NCBI GenBank assembly: GCA_902465495.1
Contig: CABQND010000040.1
Location: forward strand, 1-20,343
Source: an uncultured Eubacteriales bacterium
GTDB lineage: Bacteria; Bacillota; Clostridia; Christensenellales; Borkfalkiaceae
DNA length: 20,343 nucleotides
Direction of reading: 5' to 3'
The notes under the pieces were generated by a model, which saw only the letters and a program-made list of their open reading frames with translations, had not been told where the DNA came from and searched no databases. This document shows positions 13,000-18,746 of the stretch, piece after piece; position 1 is the first letter of the stretch, and every line of letters starts with the position of its first letter. A program made the translations under genes and the position numbers.

Positions 13000-14076
13000 A
13001 TGTCGAAAATTTTATTGCACGGGACAGAGGCGATCTGCGAAGGCGCTATGCGCAACGGATGCCGCGCGTTTTTCGGGTATCCGATCACGCCGCAGAACGA
13101 AGTCCCCGAATATATGTCAGTGAAATTGCCGCAGGCAGGCGGCGTATTTGTACAGGCGGAATCGGAAGTCGCGGCGATCAATATGGTGTACGGCGCGGCG
13201 GGTGCGGGTATCCGCGCGATGACGAGTTCGTCCAGTCCGGGGGTGAGCCTGAAACAGGAGGGGATCTCCTATATTGCCTGTGCGCGCATTCCGTGCGTGG
13301 TTGTGAATATCATGCGCGCAGGTCCTGGTTTAGGCGGCATTTTGCCAGCGCAGGGCGATTATTTTCAGGCGACCAAAGGGGGCGGGCACGGCGATTATCA
13401 TCTCATTGTGCTGGCACCGTCATCGGCGCAGGAAGCGTGCGATTTTACCTATCGGGCGTTTGATCTTGCCGATCGTTATCGTGTTCCCGCGATGATTTTG
13501 GCGGACGGCATGATCGGACAGATCATGGAACCGGTCGAACTTCCGCCGATGCGTCCGCTTTCGGATATTCCCGAAAAACCGTGGGCGACGAGCGGGCATT
13601 ACGGGAAAGATCGTCGTATCCTCAATTCGCTGATCATCAAACCCGAGCAGCTGGAACCGCATGTCAACGAATTGCAGAGAACGTATAACGAGATTTATGC
13701 CAACGAGCGCAAAGCGGAGCAATATAAAACCGAAGATGCGGAAATAATCCTGACCGCATACGGTACGGTGGCGCGTATTTGCAAGAGTGCGGTCGATCAG
13801 CTGCGCGCGCAGGGTGTGAAGGCCGGCTGTATCCGTCCGATCACGTTGTATCCTTTCCCGGACGATGCATTCTCTTCCAATGCGGAGCGAGCGGATTGTA
13901 AGGCATTTTTGTCTGTCGAGCTGTCGCTTGGACAGATGGTCGAGGATGTGCGCCTTGCCGTAAACGGAAAAAAACCTGTGTATTTTTACGGCAGAACGGG
14001 CGGCAACGTTCCCGAAGAAGAGGAGATCGTGCAGGCGGCGAAAGACGCGCTTAGCAAAGCGAAGAGCGAAGCTTGA
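13000..14076 (+). CDS. vorB: 2-oxoacid:ferredoxin oxidoreductase alpha subunit (VorB/KorA-like)
   Basis: The 358-residue alpha subunit of a CoA-acylating 2-oxoacid oxidoreductase decarboxylates a 2-oxoacid to acyl-CoA, CO2 and reduced ferredoxin. It begins LLHGTEAICEGAMRNGCRAFFGYPITPQNEVPEYM, with the YPITP motif that contacts the cofactor and substrate. QAESEVAAINMVYGAAGAG and MTSSSSPGVSLKQEGISY follow, then GPGLGGILPAQGDYFQATKGGGHGDY. A transketolase C-like domain ends it. These blocks resemble VorB-annotated clostridial proteins, pointing to branched-chain 2-oxoacids, but 2-oxoglutarate (Kor) cannot be excluded. The ATG follows GAAGGAGATTTT. Confidence 0.9.
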   Translation: MSKILLHGTEAICEGAMRNGCRAFFGYPITPQNEVPEYMSVKLPQAGGVFVQAESEVAAINMVYGAAGAGIRAMTSSSSPGVSLKQEGISYIACARIPCVVVNIMRAGPGLGGILPAQGDYFQATKGGGHGDYHLIVLAPSSAQEACDFTYRAFDLADRYRVPAMILADGMIGQIMEPVELPPMRPLSDIPEKPWATSGHYGKDRRILNSLIIKPEQLEPHVNELQRTYNEIYANERKAEQYKTEDAEIILTAYGTVARICKSAVDQLRAQGVKAGCIRPITLYPFPDDAFSSNAERADCKAFLSVELSLGQMVEDVRLAVNGKKPVYFYGRTGGNVPEEEEIVQAAKDALSKAKSEA

Positions 14077-14103
14077 CCGTGTTTTTGAAACAGGAGAATA
14101 TCC

Positions 14104-14850
14104 ATGAAAGTATTTGAAAAGACGAAAATGCTTACGGACGCGCATCTGCATTATTGTCCGGGCTGCACGCACGGCATTGTGCACAGGCTGGTTGCGGAGA
14201 GCATCGAGGAGCTGGGTTTACAGGAAAAATGCATCGGCATCGCGCCTGTCGGGTGTGCGGTGTTTGCGTACGATTATTTTAATTGCGACATGCAGGAAGC
14301 GGCGCACGGGCGTGCTCCCGCGGTGGCGACGGGCATCAAGCGTTGTCTGCCCGACCGTACGGTCTTCGTGTATCAGGGCGACGGCGATCTCGCGTCCATC
14401 GGTATGGCGGAAACGGTGCATGCGGCGGCGCGCGGTGAGAATATCACGATCATTTTTATCAATAACAGTATTTACGGAATGACGGGCGGACAGATGGCAC
14501 CGACCACGCTGATCGGGCAGAAAGCGACGACTTGTCAAAACGGCCGCGATCCCGCAGTGAACGGATATCCTATCCGCGTATGCGAGCTTTTGGCGACACT
14601 GGACGCGCCTTATTATATCGAGCGAGTATCCACGCACGACGTCAAGCATGTGCTCGCGGCAAAACGTGCGATCAAAAAGGCACTTAAATTTCAGTCGGAG
14701 GGGCGCGGCTATACCTTCATCGAAGTGTTGGTGTCCTGTCCGACGAACTGGCATATGCGCCCCGTTGAAGCGCTTCGTTTTATGGGCGAAGAATGTACGA
14801 AGACTTTCCCGCTCGGCGTGTATCGGGATAAATCGGAGGGAAAAGAATGA
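14104..14850 (+). CDS. vorA: 2-oxoacid:ferredoxin oxidoreductase beta subunit (TPP-binding)
   Basis: This 248-residue subunit holds thiamine diphosphate. HYCPGCTHGIVHRL near the N-terminus and GVAPVGC-like IGIAPVGCAVFAYDYF are family blocks. The TPP/Mg motif starts GDGDLASIGMAETVHAA and continues to INNSIYGMTGGQMAPTT, matching the GDG-x25-NN pattern. HGRAPAVATGIKR precedes it. There is no own ferredoxin domain; the delta subunit supplies clusters. The ATG follows AGGAG and the stop overlaps the gamma start by four bases (ATGA), so translation is coupled. Confidence 0.92.
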   Translation: MKVFEKTKMLTDAHLHYCPGCTHGIVHRLVAESIEELGLQEKCIGIAPVGCAVFAYDYFNCDMQEAAHGRAPAVATGIKRCLPDRTVFVYQGDGDLASIGMAETVHAAARGENITIIFINNSIYGMTGGQMAPTTLIGQKATTCQNGRDPAVNGYPIRVCELLATLDAPYYIERVSTHDVKHVLAAKRAIKKALKFQSEGRGYTFIEVLVSCPTNWHMRPVEALRFMGEECTKTFPLGVYRDKSEGKE

Positions 14851-15389
14851 TTCGTATTTTATTGGCGGGCCAGGGCGGTCAGGGTGTTCTGAGCGCGGGG
14901 AAGTTTCTGGCGGAAAGCGGTCTGCATGAGGGAAAAGAAGTGTCTTATCTTCCCGCGTATGGTCCCGAAATGCGCGGCGGCACGGCAAATTGTTCGGTGA
15001 TCGTATCCGAATCGCCCATCGCATCGCCGCTTTGCACGGTTCCGGATGTGTTAATTGCGCTGAATGCGCCGAGTTTTCATAAATTTGCTTCGCGCGTGCG
15101 AAGCGGCGGTATCATCATCGTGAATGGTTCTGTTTCCGATACTTATGCGGGACGGGACGACGTAACAGTGGTCGATATCCCGGCAAATGATCTGGCAATG
15201 GAAGCAGGCAATATTCGTGCGGCAAACATGGTCGCAACGGGTGCTTTTTGCGCGCTGACAGGCGCAGTGAAGGAACAGAGTATCATCAATTGTCTGAACG
15301 AGAAGTTTGTGGGCAAACCCGCAGTATGCGATATCAACGCGCGCGCGTTCCGCGCGGGCATCGAAGCGGCAAAGAAACAGAAAAAATGA
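14847..15389 (+). CDS. vorC: 2-oxoacid:ferredoxin oxidoreductase gamma subunit
   Basis: The 180-residue gamma subunit is thought to hold CoA and stabilise the heterotetramer. It starts ILLAGQGGQGVLSAGKFLAE, the glycine-rich signature of the family, followed by SYLPAYGPEMRGGTANCSVI, also a strict family block, then the SFHKFASRVRSGGIIIVNGS segment. It ends with a basic tail (AAKKQKK). The start lies inside the beta stop. It is the last gene of the operon and is followed by two terminators. Confidence 0.92.
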   Translation: MIRILLAGQGGQGVLSAGKFLAESGLHEGKEVSYLPAYGPEMRGGTANCSVIVSESPIASPLCTVPDVLIALNAPSFHKFASRVRSGGIIIVNGSVSDTYAGRDDVTVVDIPANDLAMEAGNIRAANMVATGAFCALTGAVKEQSIINCLNEKFVGKPAVCDINARAFRAGIEAAKKQKK

Positions 15390-15430
15390 AACGACAAAAG
15401 TACGCGGATGCCGCGTTCCGGTAAAAAATA

Positions 15431-15479
15431 AAAAAAGCCGCGAGGGGCACAGTATTCTGCGCACTCCGCGGCTTTTTTT
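15431..15479 (+). terminator. Strong intrinsic terminator of the vor operon
   Basis: AAAAAAGCCGCG (15431-15442) pairs with CGCGGCTTTTTT (15467-15478), and the interior also pairs. The U-run on the plus strand and the A-run upstream make it bidirectional in principle. Confidence 0.88.
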
Positions 15480-15495
15480 AAGTACGTATATGGTC

Positions 15496-15530
15496 AGACA
15501 GGGCGCAGCAAAAGCTGCGCCCTGTCTTTT
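15496..15530 (+). terminator. Second terminator-like hairpin
   Basis: AGACAGGGCGCAGC (15496-15509) and GCTGCGCCCTGTCT (15514-15527) form a perfect 14-bp stem with an AAAA loop, followed by four T and four A residues. It lies only 17 bases after the first terminator, so it is either a back-up or marks the end of a separate short RNA. Confidence 0.6.
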
Positions 15531-15568
15531 AAAATAAGGGGGAAAATGATGATGAACTATATATCTGC

Positions 15569-15719
15569 CTCCGCCCGTAAGCTAAGCGGGGCAAGGGGAA
15601 CAGTTGTTCCCGCAAGCAAAGAATTATGCCAATCTATATTCCCACAAAAAAAGCGGGCAGGGGAGTCACCCCTGTATCAGGATAATTTGCCCGCGGGGCA
15701 ACAGCACCGCGGGCGAGAG
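15569..15719. ncRNA. GC-rich structured element, candidate RNA with alternative pairings
   Basis: Several competing stems are visible: CGCCCG (15572-15577) with CGGGCG (15710-15715), GGGAAC-AGTT-GTTCCC (15596-15611), GCGGGCA (15653-15659) with TGCCCGC (15688-15694), CAGGGG (15658-15663) with CCCCTG (15669-15674), and CCCGCGG (15690-15696) with CCGCGGG (15707-15713). The last overlaps two of the others, so the pairings exclude each other. A 138-codon plus-strand frame (15546-15962) with an AAGGGGGAAA site runs through the element, but its product is not recognisable and it crosses all these stems. No Rfam family could be named by eye. Confidence 0.35.
15646..15694 (-). terminator. Strong minus-strand intrinsic terminator inside the gene-free region
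   Basis: On the minus strand GCGGGCA (15694-15688) pairs with TGCCCGC (15659-15653), with an inner CAGGGG/CCCCTG hairpin, directly followed by seven U residues (A-run at 15646-15652). It lies ~560 nt downstream of the minus-strand promoter at 16212-16239 and is not linked to any protein gene. Confidence 0.7.
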
Positions 15720-15836
15720 ATCATATTCAGTTTTCAGGAAACTGTTAAGACATACGTTTCAAAAATAACCTATAATCAGAGCAGATGCCTCCCGCCTGCA
15801 GCGCCTTCGGCTGTCTGCGAATACCGAAACGTTATC

Positions 15837-15930
15837 CTATTTTACCGTTCCCTTTGTCAAAACGTACATTGGACCGCCCTCCATTCAAGCAAGTTTTCTC
15901 AAATCCGATCTGTACATACAGTACCTCCCT
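15837..15930 (-). other. Two tandem 10-codon open frames, each with a good Shine-Dalgarno sequence
   Basis: On the minus strand AGGGAGG (15924-15930) precedes ATG at 15917 by six bases; the frame encodes MYRSDLRKLA and stops at 15885. Then GGAGGG (15877-15882) precedes ATG at 15869 by seven bases; that frame encodes MYVLTKGTVK and stops at 15837. Both are exactly ten codons and start ATG-TAC. Coding status is unproven. Confidence 0.25.
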
Positions 15931-16143
15931 CTTCTGCGGACGCGAAACGGAATCGTTCTTGATTTTTTCCGGCAACCTTTTCCGATAGCCAAACGTGTGA
16001 GAAGAATGTCTTCCGCCTCCGCTTGTCTGTTCCCGATCGAAATTTCCTTTCCACCTTTCTCTTTACCCTTGCATCGATATCCCATGTGCACATTTCCGGA
16101 GAGAACCGACGCAAATTATTTTGTATTGGGAGAGAACAGATTC

Positions 16144-16169
16144 GCGTTGACCGCTGAATTTGAGTTGTA
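16144..16169. repeat. Copy B of the short dispersed element
   Basis: GCGTTGACCGCTGAA (16144-16158) runs directly into AATTTGAGTTGTA (16157-16169). Both blocks occur in the same order at 64-126, where a 35-base segment separates them. In this copy the element lies in the first ~60 bases of the candidate minus-strand transcript. Confidence 0.4.
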
Positions 16170-16211
16170 CCGCGGGAAAATGTTTTGGATTTTTTCCCTT
16201 TGGTCACCTTT

Positions 16212-16239
16212 ATTATACCATGATTTTTGGATTTGTCAA
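16212..16239 (-). promoter_or_regulatory. Near-consensus sigma-A promoter reading into the gene-free region
   Basis: On the minus strand TTGACA (16234-16239, consensus) and TATAAT (16212-16217, consensus) have a 16-base spacer. It is the strongest promoter in the window, yet no protein gene follows it. Confidence 0.75.
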
Positions 16240-16306
16240 GAGGCAAAATTGAAAAAAAATAAAAAAAATTGTGAATAATTTATAAAAATTATGTGAATAT
16301 GTGTCG

Positions 16307-16346
16307 AAACGATGGGGCGGCGCGTTTTCACGCGCCGCCCCATCGT
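16307..16346 (-). terminator. Perfect 18-bp hairpin downstream of the germination operon
   Basis: AACGATGGGGCGGCGCGT (16307-16324) and its exact complement (16329-16346) enclose a four-base loop that reads GAAA on the minus strand. It lies ~50 bases after the gerKC-like stop. No U-tract follows at once; a U-rich stretch begins about 20 bases later. Terminator or mRNA-stabilising hairpin are both possible. Confidence 0.6.
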
Positions 16347-16396
16347 TGTTATCGGCAGAAAGGCAACAGAAATTCTTGCAAAAGGATAGTAGCAAA

Positions 16397-17611
16397 TCAG
16401 CGAAGAGTATCAAAGCGGATGTCGTAAAACACGCGCGCATCTTTTAATAATGTTTCGCGATGAGAATCGTATTGCGAATGGCAAAACCGAAAGAGTTTTT
16501 GCTGCAGCTGAAAGAGGTCGCAGCCGCTTTCGCGTGTTTTTTCAAAGGCGCTCTCCAGTTGAGCACGAAACATTTCTTCGGCGGCGCGCAGAACATGCGC
16601 GGGGACGAGCGCAGTTTTTGCGATGTCGACGATATCGGATGGTTTATCGGCGTCGGAGATCTGCGCTTTTGCGCGGATGCGGAAAGTAAAGACGGGAACT
16701 CCGTCCTCAAATTTCAGTTTTTGCGCCTTTTTTTCGATCTTCATTTTTAGATTGTAGGTTACTTTTGTCCCGTTTTCAAAAACTTCGACGTCGCCGTAAG
16801 CAAAGTCTGTCTTTGTGTCGGCCAGGTTAAAAGCGAGTGTTTCATTGGGACTGAGTTCGGCGACTTGTTTCCCCTGAAAAAAGAGGGCGGTTTTTGAGGC
16901 GTCAAAAACGTCGGAATCATTTTTTTTCTGAGCGCCCGCATCGCCCCCGGTTTGACCGCTTCCCGAGTCGCTGCCTGTATTTTGAGTGCTTCCCGAACTT
17001 TGGTTGCCGCCTTCGTTGCTCGCTTCTTTTTTGATGGATATAATGGGCAGATAACCGCTTGCGCTTTCTGAAAAATATCCTTTGGAAAAATCGCGCAGGT
17101 TGCACACACTTACCTGACCTGTTTTTTGCGCCTGTGACGACAAAACTTTGGTGATTGCGGAAGAAGGCAGGTCCCCGACGGGCGAATTTGCCTGCAATGT
17201 TTCGGCGGCTGTTGTTTCGCATACGGCGACAAGACAGGAATCTTCCACAAATTCACTGCGCAAAAAATAGTCGAGGTTAGCAAAAACGTCTTCGGAGACG
17301 GCTTCGGCGCCGAGCAGAACGAGCCGGCAGTGTACGAGAGTGGGATACCAGCCCGTTTTGCCGTTGAACTCGGCGATGGCTTCGCCGACTGTTTCGGTGC
17401 CCTGCACGAGTACACTGCTCGCTTTGCTCTCGTTCGGTACGGCAATCTGTGCGGAAACATCGATTTTTCCCTCTTCTTGGGAGCGGTCGATACCGATGGC
17501 GGTGACAATTGTGGTTTGCTGAATATTGATCAGCCCGAAATCATTGGAGAAAAAGAGCAAAAAGAGCGCCGCGGCGGCGATGATAAAGACCCTTGTCCAA
17601 AATTTATTCAT
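16397..17611 (-). CDS. gerKC: Ger(x)C family germination protein (C subunit of GerA-type receptor)
   Basis: This is the outer-face C subunit of the spore germinant receptor in the inner spore membrane. The 404 residues show the family start pattern TTIVTAIGIDRSQEEGKIDVSAQI at 33-56, the YPTLVHCRLVLLGAEAV segment and the DYFLRSEFVEDSCLVAV segment near 115-130. The C-terminal half holds the TYNLKMKIEKKAQ strand. Usual C subunits are lipoproteins with a Leu-Ser-Gly-Cys lipobox; here residues 10-28 are IIAAAALFLLFFSNDFGLI with no cysteine, so the protein should stay as a membrane-anchored precursor. A Gly/Ser/Asn-rich linker of ~35 residues (199-233) splits the two halves. The ATG follows AAAGGAG and overlaps the B subunit stop by eight bases. 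Confidence 0.88.
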   Translation of the reverse strand: MNKFWTRVFIIAAAALFLLFFSNDFGLINIQQTTIVTAIGIDRSQEEGKIDVSAQIAVPNESKASSVLVQGTETVGEAIAEFNGKTGWYPTLVHCRLVLLGAEAVSEDVFANLDYFLRSEFVEDSCLVAVCETTAAETLQANSPVGDLPSSAITKVLSSQAQKTGQVSVCNLRDFSKGYFSESASGYLPIISIKKEASNEGGNQSSGSTQNTGSDSGSGQTGGDAGAQKKNDSDVFDASKTALFFQGKQVAELSPNETLAFNLADTKTDFAYGDVEVFENGTKVTYNLKMKIEKKAQKLKFEDGVPVFTFRIRAKAQISDADKPSDIVDIAKTALVPAHVLRAAEEMFRAQLESAFEKTRESGCDLFQLQQKLFRFCHSQYDSHRETLLKDARVFYDIRFDTLR

Positions 17612-18683
17612 GGCGAGAGTCTCCTTTGCTGCGTTTTAACAACAGGCTGAGAACCGGAATGGCGTAACAAAACAGTGCAAAGACCCACCATAATTTTTGT
17701 GTGAACAGCGTCTGCACTTCAAGAAAGGAATAGTTGAGAAAGATCGCGGCGATCAGCATGGCGCCGTTGACGATGGCGGCGGGGAAGATCGGATTGCAAG
17801 AGGGAGCGATCTTGCGGATACAGTGAACGCACATTTGGGCGGGTACACACAGATAAAAGACGAGCGGGAGTGCGGCGGCGAAAATAAAGAAAAGGTCGAT
17901 TCTGCCAAGTGTCGTGTATGCGGTCGTGTATTTGGAGATCTGCGCGATGGTATTGATCTGGCGCAATGCGATATCCGAAAAAATTCCGTAAAATATGGCA
18001 AGAAAAAGCAAAACGACGGCAGAGCCTGCGGCATAGGAAAGCATTACTTTTCCGGCGGCATGTTTTTCGTACTTGAAATGCCCGAGGAAAAAGAGCGGGT
18101 AAAGGCAATCGGTATACCAGTTCAGTCCGTACAGGCTTCCCGAAAAAATTCCTCTGATGCCTGTGCCGCCGATCGGCAAAAGCGCCGAAAATTCCGCTTG
18201 CGGCACGGACAGCAGCAGGATGACGGCAAGGCTGAGTGCGGTGACGGGCAAGGCGAGATCGGCGGCTCTGCCGATGCTTTTAAAGCCCTTTACGCTCGCA
18301 AAAAAGCTGACCGCAAAAAAGGGCGCAAATGATAAAAATGATGGCACGTTCTCATAAAAAACCTGCAAAACGAACGTTTTTTGTTCGAGGATGGGAAGGA
18401 TTGCCGAAAACAGAAAGAAGGCGGCAAACAGACCGTAAATAATTTTAGCGGCGATTTTCCCGAAAGTGTTTTGCAAAAGATCGAAAAACGTACAATCGGT
18501 GCGGCTTGCGAGAAGCATAAGAAGCGCAATCACTGCTCCTTCGAGAAGGAAATTGCCGAGCGCGGCAAACAGTAAGTCGTTTTTTGCCTGATAGGCGAGC
18601 ATGGCGGGATAGACGATCATTTTTGTAAGAGGCATCATTCCCGCAAACAGAAAGCAGATCTGCCGCAATTTGATCTTATCCAT
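17604..18683 (-). CDS. gerKB: GerAB/GerKB-type spore germination permease (B subunit)
   Basis: The 359-residue protein of the APC superfamily endospore-germination branch has about ten hydrophobic helices and is thought to bind the germinant. The first helix region (LRQICFLFAGMMPLTKMIVYPAML) matches the usual family opening. GNFLLEGAVIALLMLLASR and KTFVLQVFYENVPSF follow; the family commonly has the T-P-x-W-type motif here. A basic C-terminal tail ends it (KRSKGDSRHE). The start follows AAAGGAGAAA. It lies 63 bases downstream of the A subunit and overlaps the C subunit by eight bases. Germinant specificity cannot be inferred. Confidence 0.92.
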   Translation of the reverse strand: MDKIKLRQICFLFAGMMPLTKMIVYPAMLAYQAKNDLLFAALGNFLLEGAVIALLMLLASRTDCTFFDLLQNTFGKIAAKIIYGLFAAFFLFSAILPILEQKTFVLQVFYENVPSFLSFAPFFAVSFFASVKGFKSIGRAADLALPVTALSLAVILLLSVPQAEFSALLPIGGTGIRGIFSGSLYGLNWYTDCLYPLFFLGHFKYEKHAAGKVMLSYAAGSAVVLLFLAIFYGIFSDIALRQINTIAQISKYTTAYTTLGRIDLFFIFAAALPLVFYLCVPAQMCVHCIRKIAPSCNPIFPAAIVNGAMLIAAIFLNYSFLEVQTLFTQKLWWVFALFCYAIPVLSLLLKRSKGDSRHE

Positions 18684-18746
18684 AAATTTCTCCTTTGCGG
18701 CGGTGCCGCAGAAAATGCGTAATGTTTTTTGTAAGTGAGACCGCGC

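Larger units (their letters stand above)
15646..16205 (-). ncRNA. Candidate ~560-nt minus-strand transcript of unknown function
   Basis: A near-consensus promoter (16212-16239) and a strong terminator (15646-15694) define a transcription unit with no recognisable protein. The longest minus-strand frame from 16091 to 15885 (68 codons) is basic, low-confidence and starts with GTG without a good ribosome site. Near the 5' end GTTCTCTCC occurs twice, about 30 bases apart. Two 10-codon frames with good ribosome sites lie in the middle. It may be a long non-coding RNA, a leader RNA of a lost gene, or a small-peptide mRNA. I cannot match it to RNase P RNA, tmRNA, SRP RNA or 6S RNA by motif. Confidence 0.35.

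Noticed and set aside
14218..15024. A 268-codon minus-strand frame opposite the vor genes
   Set aside because: It spans two well-identified plus-strand subunit genes in antisense and has a charge-rich, arginine-heavy composition typical of shadows.
15690..15720. T-box-like sequence (GGGGCAACAGCACCGCGGG)
   Set aside because: It resembles the T-box AGGGTGGNACCGCGG only loosely, has extra bases inside the motif, and no aminoacyl-tRNA synthetase or amino-acid gene follows.
15546..15962. A 138-codon plus-strand frame with an AAGGGGGAAA ribosome site
   Set aside because: Its product matches no family I know and passes through several strong stems and a minus-strand terminator; the pattern fits structured RNA better than coding DNA. 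Kept only as a remark under the structured element.
15997..16278. A 93-codon plus-strand frame across the strong minus-strand promoter
   Set aside because: It lacks a ribosome site, ends in an A-rich, lysine-coding run, and overlaps a consensus promoter on the other strand.
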